Assembly: GCF_030936135.1 (NCBI RefSeq)
Contig: NC_082611.1
Location: 12,291,001-12,355,000, forward strand
From: Gavia stellata
Lineage: Eukaryota > Chordata > Aves > Gaviiformes > Gaviidae
Length of the DNA: 64,000 nucleotides
Direction of reading: 5' to 3'
Under the pieces are notes generated by a model, which saw only the letters and a program-made list of their open reading frames with translations, had not been told where the DNA came from and did no database searches. Made by a program: the position numbers and the translations under genes. Below, piece by piece: positions 45,101 to 55,757 of this stretch (position 1 is the stretch's first letter; each line of letters opens with the position of its first letter).

Positions 45101-47778
45101 TAAAAACCAAAAATCAATACTGTACATCACTCTTTCAAATGTATGGATGTTCAAGGATAATTGTGTGTTGAGATGCTGCTGAAGGTTCATTTTCTCCACT
45201 TCCAATCAAGCAGTATTTTTAATTTATTAATTTTTGTTGAAGCAACAAATAGTTTGCCTATGGATGTGTGCAAACGTGTTTTGCATATGCATGCAATGAA
45301 GTAGAATTAAAATGTAAAGCAAAGTAGTTAATTCTCTGTAATGATTTCACCCCTGATCCTAGGGAAGGAAATGCTTCCTTTGGATAGAAATGAAGCACTA
45401 AAATATAAAGAAAGAAATATTTGTACCATAGCACATAAATTGCATCCCCTCTTCAGTTTTCTGTAATCTGCATAATTAGCTGATTACCCCACAACTGGAA
45501 GGACTGGAATTAGGTGGGTCCTTTTATGATCACTATGACTGCAAGTTGAAGGAAGAGGAAGAGCTGCAGCAGTCCTAATTTTACTCGAAATATTGGACTT
45601 AGAACACATGTGAGAACACTGAGTAGCACAATCCCTTAGAGAAGGGTCGCCATTGAAACAAGTCTAACTGCTTACCGGTAGGCTGCTTCTTTCAAGTTTT
45701 TTGGGTCTTTGAATTTTGTTTTTCATCACTTTGTTTCGGCCTCTGCCCATCATCTTTCCTTCTTCAGCTTCTTAAGTCACTTGTCGTTTATTCAAACAGT
45801 TGAAGCTCAGATCATCTCATCTGACTTGTATGCCATAGGCCCTGAAATTTCTCGTACCAGCCCAAGTCATTTCTCTTTGAGCAAGGCATATTTTCTATCC
45901 ACTTTAAAGCATATAATTAAATTTGGAGTCATGCAATTTTAGAAGATAAGGAACTTCCTGTTCTGTTAACAGAAGAACGTCTTGTAAGGGGCCTGTGGCT
46001 GGAAAAAAGTTGAATCAAGAGTAGGCACCAGAAGTAGAGATGGGACAGCCTAGTTACGAGAGGGTTAATTTAAAACTGACTTACAGTAAGATGGGACTAC
46101 ACACATTTGAAGTGGGTCATGTTTTTATAGTAAAAATAAAATTTAATAAAGACAACGTTTCTTCCTCAGTAACAAAAAGGTGGTTCATTCTCTAAAATAT
46201 TTGTTAGAGGTAATAATTTGAGAGAGCCTCTGAGAAAAGGAAGGAATGGCAGTAAGTTTAATACTGAAATGTTTCAACTGACAGCCAGAGAAACTTTAGT
46301 CTTGAGAAAATGTAAATAAAGTGTAAACAGTATTTCCTACAGGTTAGGTTCTGTCCTCAGTTAAACCAGTACATTCCTACTATCTCTAAAAGGTAACAAA
46401 GAAAAACGTATAAAACTATCTAATACTTGAGATTCAGCAGTTTAGAGAAGAAAGTACGTTTTTATGTAAACAAATAATCACTGCAACAGCTTGCGTAGGT
46501 TTAAAAACTGAAAGCTCAATTTTACAAATTTAAATAATGAGACCCAGGATAACTGAAACTCTATAAAAAATCAGTGGCAAGGTAGAGATATAAACTTGGA
46601 AGAGCCTAGCTGCTTGTCTTATTTTCCGTGCTTTAAAGTGTGTTAGTGCTGCTTATTCTATCAAGAATAATAATGCTGTAGTTTTAAAGAGAGGCTGACA
46701 TGCCCAAACTATATCCATAGAGAAAAACCTCAGAAGGCAGGCAACATTTCCTTTTAAAATAGCTTCTAACAATGATTTAGCATAATTATACATGCTCCAG
46801 ACTGAGGTTTGGAAGAAATGTTAACTCTCCTGTCAATTTAAAACCTCCTTTTGTATACAGCCAATGGGTGGAGTGCCACATTTTGGAATTAAGCATTCAA
46901 GTTAAAAAACCAACCATCTAAGGTTTGTTTTGAGTCTTACAGCATACGACCTCAAAACTCAAATTTAGTGAAAGCACAGGTGGTTAGAAACACAAAAATG
47001 GCTTTATAAAACAGATTAAAAGACATGAAATAAATGAAAAGTTGATTAGCACAAAGGTATGAGAAACAGCAGACTCTGCCTGTTGTAGCAACTTCTACAT
47101 TAATGGCAGTGCAATTCTGTTGCAATTGCAATTGTTTCCTAAAAACATTCCTCCATTACTTCATGTATCCTATATCCTGCCTTGTAATACCCACGTGGAC
47201 TGAGATTGTTGTGAAAGGTCTTGCTGTTCCATCAGTGCCATTATTTGTAATGGCCACCGTAAACTGCCTATTCATATGGATTCTCTTCCATACTTCAGAA
47301 TTGGAACTCCGTGAAACTAAGTATATTGTTTTGGTCCACTGTCATGGAACTCTTATCACTTCTGAAATTGCATATATTTATGGGAGTAATTTGTATATAC
47401 CTAGATGCTTACAATATGGCTCACAGCAGAAGTTCTGTCAGCACTACTGAATTAGGCAGCAGTAGCACAGTAGTTTACACGTGCTTCCCAAAATTCTTGA
47501 GCAGTATGCATACTGGGGAATACTGACTCTTTCAGATAAGAAGAAAATGCGCTAACCTTATTTTTCCAGATATTAATTTCTTCAGAATTCCCTGTGGAAT
47601 CATTAACTTCCAATGATTGTGTCGTTTACATAGCAACTTTAGTGGTGAATCAATTAAATCCCTGAGATTTTATAATTTTAGAGTTATACCGGCTTGAATA
47701 CCAAGATGCTGGACAGAGGGATACAATGTATGATTCTTTAAAGAAAATAGTTTCTTAGGGTGTTTATGGCAGCATTTA
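42166..47778. other. Spacer
   Basis: AT-rich single-copy DNA with short TA microsatellites (for example 44188-44200). I found no gene, RNA or clear transposon. Open frames up to 115 codons (47103-47450) are hydrophobic and unrecognised. Confidence 0.45.
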
Positions 47779-47899
47779 TAGAATCATAGAATGGTCTGCG
47801 TTGGAAGGAACCTTAAAGACCATATAGTTCCAACACCCCTGCTATGGGCAGAGACACCTTTCACCAGATCAGGCCACTCAAAGTCCTGTCCAAAGCATT
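47779..47899 (-). mobile_element. CR1 LINE 3' end fragment
   Basis: Starts ATAGAATCATAGAATGG and continues with GTTGGAAGGAACCTTAAAGA and CCAACACCCCTGC, the reverse complement of the CR1 3' UTR. Only about 120 bases remain. Confidence 0.92.
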
Positions 47900-50800
47900 C
47901 TCATGCTTTTCTGCTCCACCTCTATGATTTCCTTAAAATGCTAATCTTTCCAGTTTGACAAACAACAATTAAAATACTGTTTTAAAATATTTCTCTTTTG
48001 ATAGAATCCCAGTTATGAAGTATTATTACTTTTTTCTAATTTGAAGCAAAGAATCTGCTTCTCCAAAGAAGTGAGAGGTGAAAGGAAGATGTACAAGTTT
48101 CTAGTATCTAGTTTTGACACATTTTTAAAGTTTCAGTTGCTGGCTAGATCACTTAGTGAAATGACCTTTGATGACAACTGATCTACACATTGCCAAAATA
48201 TTCCTGTATCCATTTATAATTCTTGATACACAGCAGCATTACTTATCAGTAATTTCTGCAGTTTAAAAAAAAAAAAAAGTAATTGCCTCTTTGTATTTTA
48301 AGATAGTTTGTTGCTCAAGAAAAATCAAGAATTGAAATGAAGTTTGCCAGGAAGAAATAAAAGGTGAATACTACAAGCAAATTTTATCCAGAGAGGTGGG
48401 TGGGAAGACTCTTCTCTCCCCGCCCTCTGAAAAAGTTGTATTTTGAATCCTGAATTTCAGTAGTGATTGTAAAGAAAACAGAAAAGCCTCTCATCAGTTT
48501 GATGCTCAGCAATATAAAAACAGGAATAAACAGAAATGAGATAGATCAAATGCATCAGCTAACTTTGTTCTCCTGTTTTTCTGTCAAAAGTATTTTCTTT
48601 GAAAGAATCTAGTCAAGTCTGGCCACTTCTCACTTAAATTTTTATTTAAATTCACCCAGAGTTTTTCAGTGCATATGTAAAATTGTTAGTTTTGTCATGT
48701 GGCTTTTGTTTCACTACGTTTTAGGAGACATTATTAAAACGGTTTTGTTTTTCAGTATGTTCTCCAACATGAAATAGAATGATATATATATAAAGCAAAA
48801 AGTAAACACTACTGTCAAGGACTTGAAACTTCAATTCCTTGGAATGTGTCAGAGGTAAACCTGAAGAATTCCCTAAGTGTGTTTTTATACTGAGCTTGAA
48901 AATGCTTTGCCATTTTTACTAGTGCTTATAAATCTGAGTTTTGGATGACTGCTTGACCTTTTGGAATAAGGATGACAGTTAAGATCAGCTGGTGAATAAC
49001 TGCTTATACTGTCTGCAGGAATTAAGGTATTGGTCTATAAATGAGCATTGCGATGCCTGGTTCTCTATGTGAAGGGCCTGAGCTTCCTCCATAGTATATG
49101 GAGAAAGTCAAGAAATCATAAGAGCCAATATGATGATTGGGGACTTTCTATTTTAGCCACATGGATATGATTGAGCAAGGCAGAGAGGCGTAACGTTTAG
49201 CCATTTTTACCTAAGACTGCAGGGAAGTAGACACAGTGCCGATGTGCTAATAGCTTTCAGGATATAAGAGATAGTTTAGAGGCTTTGAAAATATTTAACC
49301 TACTTAGCTCACCTACGAAAAGGATAATCTGATTGCCAGCTTAGAGGTTTGTAAGCAAATACTGCCTCTACTCTTTTTGTTGAAATTGTGAAAAGAATTA
49401 GAGTGTTTCGTATTTAGTGACAGAGAAAGAAACATACACCAGTTACACTAGAATTCTCTAGCATTAAACACCTGTTGTAGTTAACCTCTAAATATAAAGC
49501 CAAGCAAATAAAGACAGGACTCCCGAGATGAAAAATCAAGATATTGAATCTAACAAAAATGTATAGCTCTAAAGTACAGCTACAACAAGCATGATACATT
49601 GAATAAAACACTTCCTAAGAGTCATGCTAACAGTGGATGCAGTGACATTCTCTGTCTTCCAAAGGAAGTAATCAGACACACCTTACATTGTTAAATTAAT
49701 CAGTGCAGACATAGTTACAGAAAAGAAAATGATAAAATTAAGACCTGATGTAAACAGCTGAAGCTCATGATAATGTGTTACCTAGTTACAACAGTGATGC
49801 AAATATTATATTAGCAAACAGGTCAGAAAATAGATGTAATTTACCTCATCTTAATCTTCAATGCCTATTTATAACGTACAAATGAGTAAGACAAGAGTAT
49901 AGAGAAAATAGAATAGAATAAAATAATCCAATAAATTAAGTGGACATAGATTGCTACATATAAACCTTCTCAACCACAATAAATAATAAGAAAAAGATTA
50001 TTTCTAAAGGGTAGGAAAAGTTCTGATATTCTTTTCTTTAGGGAAACTGGAAGGACTACCTTACTTCAGAGATTCAAGGAAAGCACATCATGAAGGTATT
50101 AATTTGTCAATTCTCTTCTTTCTAAGAAGCTTAACAAAATGAAAATTTCCTATTGAAATACAGCCCTTATGTCCAGACAGATACATTTGTCTGATCATAA
50201 GAAATTTTGCAAATTTGTGACTCCCTTGAGAAAATGGTAAAGCACCTTAAAAGATTTGCAGATCTTAAGGGTAGGCAGTGTCAAGGCTCAGCAAGCTGGA
50301 AAACTGAAGTTAATCTACTGAGAGGTTACAGGGCAGAACTTCTACTTGTGTCAGTCTCTCAAATTTATTTACTGTTCAGTATTTCTTGTCTGAATTAATA
50401 CAGAATGCCCTATGTCTTCCATTCCATTTTTAAATCACATTTTCAGAGCTCTCTGTGTGGTCTGCAAATGAGTATTGAATTTTCTAGTCCAGCAACAAGT
50501 TTTATTTGCATACTTTTACACACTTTGGACAACTAACACTTAGGAAGGATATCTTAGCTAGGCACCTTGATTGTAATGATTAAAAATTTAACTACTGCAT
50601 TTTTGGGACAGTGTGCTTGAAGAGTGGCACTTTCAGGTATGGCTTCACGTGGTTCCAGTTTTGCCACTCTTCCTGTTTAAATGTGTGTGACAACATCAGG
50701 AAATAGTCTAAACTGTAATACCACTGACAGCCTAACCAGCATGTCTCTTTTTTTTGTTCCTTTTCTTCCCCCGGCCAAAGCGAGGTGGTGCATTTTGATT

Positions 50801-51239
50801 TGTTTCCAAACATACTAAGAGAGGTCTGAGTAACTTAGATACCTTAAGGAGTAAAGCTAGCTGGGGGAAAAAAACCCCAAGATCCATCTCCCACCTGCTC
50901 ATTATAACCCTTAATACTCTTAAGAGAAGGTTAAAAGCAGGAACAGGCACTTCCCCCCCTTATTTTTTCTGGCTAACAGAAGATCTCTAACAGGTCACCC
51001 ATTTTGGAAAATGGCTATCTTTTCCATTCACATCCTCTTTGACCAGTCATCCACAACTTTGTCACGCTGCAACGTATTTTACTCATGATTATCCTCAGAG
51101 GCTATTCAGAGGCCTGAAGCTGATGCCTGAAGGATGGTGGCCGGCATTAACAAATCTCAGCTAGCCCCGCTTAATGCATTAGTTTTCTGTGGGCTAAAAT
51201 ACTGCAGTGAAATGGCCGGGCTTTTCTTTTAACTCCAGA
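47900..51239. other. Spacer
   Basis: AT-rich DNA with an A14 run near 48265-48278. Nothing recognised on either strand. Confidence 0.45.
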
Positions 51240-51330
51240 AGCGCTTTCTCATGTTGAACCCTTCCCCCCAAGAGAACCCTGGCCTGCCTGCTCTCTGCGG
51301 GGCTCCGCTCAGCCCTCAGCTCCCAGCTGC

Positions 51331-51345
51331 CCGCCAGGGGGCCGC
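51331..51345 (+). promoter_or_regulatory. CTCF-like motif, forward
   Basis: CCGCCAGGGGGCCGC fits the CTCF core at all positions except the third and the thirteenth. Confidence 0.5.
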
Positions 51346-51400
51346 TCCGCTCCCACGGGCCGCGGGCCTGGCCACGCCCCAGCAGCGCAGGAGCGGGACT

Positions 51401-51415
51401 TACGCCCTCTGCTGG
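51401..51415 (-). promoter_or_regulatory. CTCF-like motif, reverse
   Basis: On the minus strand CCAGCAGAGGGCGTA fits the CTCF core at all but the last two positions. It faces the forward motif 70 bases to its left. Confidence 0.5.
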
Positions 51416-52498
51416 CCTGTCGGACCGCGACTCCGCTGCGGCGGAGGCGAAGCGCTGACTCCCGTTCAGTGAAGCAACCAGAAGTCACGGCGAGGCGTTG
51501 CGGGGCGGCTGGTCGCTAGCTTTTAATTTTTGCTGCGGATTACGACTGAGGCATTGAAACAAAACCAAGATACTCTCTATTGTATTCTAATACTTCATTT
51601 TTATGTCAAGGAACGGATGGATTTCTGCGCAAACTCCTGTGCAAAAACCCACAGGTGTTTCACTGTCTTAAACCATTTCCAACAGTGTTCTAACAAGCAA
51701 GAAATCTTAAATTAATTTTAAAAAAGCTAAGTAGTTTCCTAAGGAAATTACAAATGTTCATAGCTAACATCAGGCTCGTATCATAGAAATTACAGTTTAA
51801 CTTGCCTTGTAGCTGTTCTCCAAATCTCCGCTGCCCCTTCACCACCATCAATTTCTTAGTGATAGCAGAAATCGCTTCTCTGCCAAGGCATTACCCCTGT
51901 ACGCAGAAAAGTAAATTAACTATATCCGAAAAACCGTTGTTAGAGGACCAAGTCACAAACACAATTTTGCAACATGCCATCTGTGTAGGAAGATACTGTT
52001 ATGCTGTTTAGCTCAACTCCAAGGGCAATTAAATAATAATATGGAAACATTTAAGAAACAAAAAAGTAAAAAAAACCCTACGAAAACCCTTTTTATTTCT
52101 ACAGAGATGTGTTGTCTAGTATAGGGTATTCTTTTCTTGCATGGCTTTCAAAAAAGACTGATGTAGTTGCTGTTTTAAAAAAAAAGAAGTTCATCTTATT
52201 TTCAAGGGTCAAGCCCATAATTTGACCAGTAACTCCTGGAAATGACAATGTACAATTTCATAAACATTTGTAAAGGAAAAGCTTTTACTGTTTCAGTAAT
52301 GCAGTGAGTTAGGGTTTTCAACAGCATGGTACGCACGTGACAGAACAGATAAAAAAACACAGAGAGTGTAACTCGCATGCAATACTCAGTGTTTTGTCAT
52401 GAAGATATTAAGAACCCACCACCAACAACAAAAAAACAGAAACAAAACCTAAGACTGGCAATACCTTTAGCAGGAGGCCTCCTTCATACGCTGGCCAG

Positions 52499-52563
52499 CT
52501 ACAAAAAGGTGCAATAGGTCTTCCTATTTTGGTCAGAGCAACGCTCACTCATCTCTGGGTATC
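52499..52563 (-). other. Possible terminal coding exon of an unknown minus-strand transcript
   Basis: On the minus strand a strong acceptor (CCCCTCTTTTTGCTTAG) precedes an open frame reading YPEMSERCSDQNRKTYCTFL and then TAG. An AATAAA on the same strand lies about 400 bases further on (52092-52097). I recognise no family and found no linked internal exon. It may be chance. Confidence 0.2.
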
Positions 52564-53933
52564 CTAAGCAAAAAGAGGGGTGTCAAGTACTGGCAGAAAA
52601 TAGAAAAATAATAGTGTGGGCACCCCAGACAAACAAGCAAAAAACACACCAACTGCAGACTGACTTTTAGAATGGATTACGTTAAACTGTATTTAATCTA
52701 CACTATTGTTTAAAGTAAAGGACATTATTTTGGTTAAGTCACTTGCCTTTGGAAGGGAATTGTTCATAATCTTAATTTAGTTCAGTTTAATTCTGCAGGT
52801 TTCTCTTCTTGTAAAGATATAATATGGCCTAACTGTTTCAATCTGGTTAATTCAGGTTAATACTCCTAAGCATGGCTTCATTGAAGGAGTTCTGTATTTC
52901 ATACTGTTGTTTTGTATACAGCTCTATCTTGGTGAAGTATTTCTAGAACTTATGTATACATTCTTTGTTGTTGAATATTTCCTTTGGTAGTAGCTAAAAC
53001 ATAACATATTCGGGTCTGACTGGGTTTACAGATGTTAAATATATTTTGAAATTTCCTGGTTTAATTATTCAGGGAGATATATGCTTTTTTTTCCTCCCCA
53101 AAATATACGTGGAGCTGGAATAACCATATATTCCATATGTAGTTACATTCCATAAACACTGTTTAAGGAAAGAAAGCAATGTCATCATACAGATATGTAT
53201 GTGAGAGAGATAGAATTCTGGGTCTGGGAAAGAATCAAGGACTCTTTTTCAAAACAGCAAAACCAAAACAGTTTTGAAGGGAATACATTCCTGGAATTAT
53301 CTCTACACATAAATAACTTATTTACGTCAGAAATTCCAGTGAACCGTAATGCTAATGTCAGAAAGTGTTGCATGATAAGGACTTCAGATGCTGCAGATAA
53401 AAGAATGCACTGAAAAAACTTATTTGTCTTCCATCTGTCTAAACCTATCATTCACAGCTATATAACCCCCCTGTAACCCTCAGTGAGCACATAATAAATA
53501 TGGGTTCCAAAGCAATTTACTTTATAACATTTTAATTATAAAAATCAGGCTAGTTTTTTTTTCCTCTCCAGAAGTTTTTTTAAAGTTCAAGAGAAGTCCC
53601 TTTGCTTGTTTTGTTTTATAAGCTTACTGTGGAAAAAAATGTTTAAAAAGCTGGCCATGTTTTTGAAAAAGGCATCTGCATAAATACCTTAATTTCTTTT
53701 TTCTGTAAGTGCCAACTCTTCCTTGGCTCAAAATATCACTTTACTTAAACAAGGGAATTCATGAGGGATTTTTTAAAATTAACTACTCAATCACAAATCT
53801 TAAGATATTATAATAATTTAACAACAAGGAACACATTTACTTGTAAAGCAGTGGAAATGATAGAATATGTATTTTCTTCTGTCTTAATAACTACTATTAA
53901 AAAAAAATAAATCTACGATTGCATGTTTTTCAG

Positions 53934-54124
53934 GCTGTAGCTTGGCTGAATCTGAAAACAGACAGAAACATAGCAAGGTTGGAAGATACGATGAACCAGC
54001 AGCAGAGCAACAAGGGCATATTTCAGTGACTGAATCTTAGACTGTGGTTTGTGTGTTCTCGGAATGCAGGAGTCAGTTCTTCAGTTTAAATGCATCCTTG
54101 AATGTGGAACACTGTTTAATACAG
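53934..54124 (+). other. Possible plus-strand exon, probably non-coding
   Basis: Flanked by acceptor TTTTTCAG and donor GTATGC. It is open for 31 codons from its left edge and then has stops in that frame. No similarity recognised. If transcribed it is more likely a lncRNA exon than a coding one. Confidence 0.15.
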
Positions 54125-54925
54125 GTATGCTTCACCAGGTCAGGGAACCTCCCATCAGCATAACTTTACCTGAAAAACTACTAATTGGCTGAATTCCTTT
54201 CAGTCTCAATTAATGGTAGTATGATTTGTATACTATGTTAAAACCTGGAAAGCTTTTCTTCATACAGTTCTACCATACACGCCACATGAGCGTCTCAAAT
54301 GTTTTTTATCACATTATTAGCGGGAACATCTGCACAAGACTGGCCAGCTGCACTACTGGCATTGCCATCACTAACGCTACTGGAAAAAAGGAAATAGTAT
54401 TATTAGAACGTCAATTATGTCCACCGTAAGAGAGGAAAAAACCCCAGCCCTTCCCATCTGAGAGAGCACTCGAGGTACGTGCCATTCAGCAACGCCCGAG
54501 GCCCGGTACGCCGTACGCCTGCCCGCGCACACCGCCCGGGGCGTCGCTGCCTTCACCCGCCTCGGGCGAGATCAGCCAGACAAAGCAACGGCGAAACAAC
54601 GTTCCTTTAGCTTCTGCGTACTCGTGTTTTATTACTTGGCGAAAGTGTTCGTAAACGTGTTTTGTGAGATCCCACATGAAGAGTCAGAAGATGTAACGAG
54701 CTCCCGGGCTCACAAATTCTCATCCCAGGCGAGCGACGGAGAAAACCTCGGGCCGTGCCGCGGTGTGGGAACAGAGGAAGCCGTACGCCCCAAGGCAGCG
54801 TCCGGGCGGCCGTTCCCAGAACCGAGCGCCGCTCCCGCCGGGCTCTCACACCCGCCGGCCCGCCCCGCGTTCGTTTCAACGCGGCTGACGGCGCAGCGCC
54901 CAACACCGACCCTCGGCCCACTTAC

Positions 54926-55125
54926 TGCCGCCTCTCCCGCGCCCAGTCCCAGCGAGACGAAGGCCGTTAGCGGATCCCGGAGGACACCGCCCCGCCCCAA
55001 CACCGGCGGCGGCACAGCCGCCTCACACTCCCTCACGGGCGGCGGCCGCTCAGGGCGCAAGCGCACCGGAGCACGCGCAAGGCGGGAGGGGCGGTGCCGC
55101 GCCAGCCCGGAGCATGCGCAGTAGC
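54926..55125 (-). other. Possible first exon of a divergent minus-strand transcript
   Basis: A perfect minus-strand donor GTAAGT (54920-54925) closes a GC-rich segment. That segment begins near NRF1-like GCATGCGCA (about 55112-55120) with a full CRE, TGACGTCA, at 55153-55160 just upstream. The short frame from its first ATG closes after 19 codons, so it would be 5' UTR or lncRNA. Both edges are inferred. Confidence 0.35.
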
Positions 55126-55152
55126 CCCTCCGTCGGAGCGGAAGGAGGAGGG

Positions 55153-55160
55153 TGACGTCA
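55153..55160. promoter_or_regulatory. CRE (TGACGTCA)
   Basis: Full palindromic CREB/ATF site in the left half of the island, about 450 bases upstream of the presumed ZC3H7A start and next to an NRF1-like motif. Confidence 0.65.
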
Positions 55161-55430
55161 CTGCGCGAGGACTCCCATGGGGCGCTGCGAGCAGGCTGCC
55201 CACGTTCGGCTGCTTCCGGGAGAACCCGTGGGAGACTTAAAAGTCCGCAGCGTCGGGCTGCCCGGAGCGGCATCTCCGGGCGATAGCACCCGACAGGCTC
55301 ACTGGTGGCGCGGACGTTCTCTGTTCAACCAGCCACAGTTCGTACAGGGTGATGGAGAGGCCTAAGGGCGGGCTACGCTCTCCAACCAGCTGACAAGAAA
55401 AAAGGGGGGGGGGGGCGCGTAGGCAGTCAG

Positions 55431-55539
55431 CCAATCAGCAGCAAATAGTTTCCCAGTCGCCACCAATCAGAAGTGCAGGTTTCCAAAACAAGGGTGACGA
55501 GCCAATGGGAAAGCCCGCAGTGCTAGCTCTCCGGCCAAT
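55431..55539 (+). promoter_or_regulatory. ZC3H7A: Four CCAAT boxes (NF-Y sites) of the ZC3H7A promoter
   Basis: CCAAT at 55431, 55463, 55502 and 55535, all in the same orientation and spaced 32, 39 and 33 bases, roughly three to four helical turns. Two are followed by CAG (CCAATCAG), the best NF-Y context. They sit about 60-170 bases before the presumed start, the classic position. Confidence 0.8.
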
Positions 55540-55578
55540 CGAGTCAGGCCGCCCGTCGGCGGTGCCCGCGGCCTCCCG

Positions 55579-55593
55579 GCAGCAGAGGGCGCG
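55579..55593 (+). promoter_or_regulatory. CTCF-like motif at the ZC3H7A promoter
   Basis: GCAGCAGAGGGCGCG fits the CTCF core except at the first and last positions. Forward orientation, just downstream of the CCAAT array. Confidence 0.45.
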
Positions 55594-55599
55594 CTCGGG

Positions 55600-55757
55600 A
55601 GAGGGCGGCAGCGGCGGCGCTGCCGAGGGCGGAGCGGGGGAGGCGGTGCTGTCGTCGTCGTTGTCGTCGTCGTTGTCGCTGCCGCCGCCGCTGTCGCGCG
55701 CCCGGCTCGCTGGCTCCGCCTTCCGCGGCGCTGCGCTCCCGCGGGCCTGAGGAGCAG
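55600..55757 (+). other. ZC3H7A: ZC3H7A exon 1, non-coding (left edge approximate)
   Basis: GC-rich sequence ending GAGGAGCAG before donor GTAGGG at 55758. There is no ATG in this segment. It contains a GTC-type triplet repeat. It is linked to ZC3H7A because it is the only promoter-proximal plus-strand donor upstream of the start-codon exon at 62814. The left edge is set from the CCAAT boxes and is a guess. Confidence 0.6.
55651..55698 (+). repeat. GTC/GCC triplet repeat in the ZC3H7A 5' UTR
   Basis: Sixteen triplets: the 12-base unit GTCGTCGTCGTT twice in tandem (55651-55662, 55663-55674), then GTC/GCT/GCC triplets. Confidence 0.8.

Larger units (their letters stand above)
51240..51530. other. 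Isolated CpG island without a recognised gene
   Basis: GC- and CpG-rich block standing alone in AT-rich spacer, 3-4 kb left of the ZC3H7A island. No start codon, splice site or protein similarity ties it to a gene. It carries two CTCF-like motifs, listed separately. It could be an unannotated transcript start, an insulator or an enhancer. Confidence 0.7.
51531..54474. other. Spacer left of the ZC3H7A promoter
   Basis: AT-rich DNA. Two exon-like segments are listed separately; apart from those I see only short simple repeats. Confidence 0.45.

Noticed and set aside
47103-47450. 115-codon plus-strand frame in the spacer
   Set aside because: Cys- and aromatic-rich hydrophobic sequence with no family match, promoter or splice signals.
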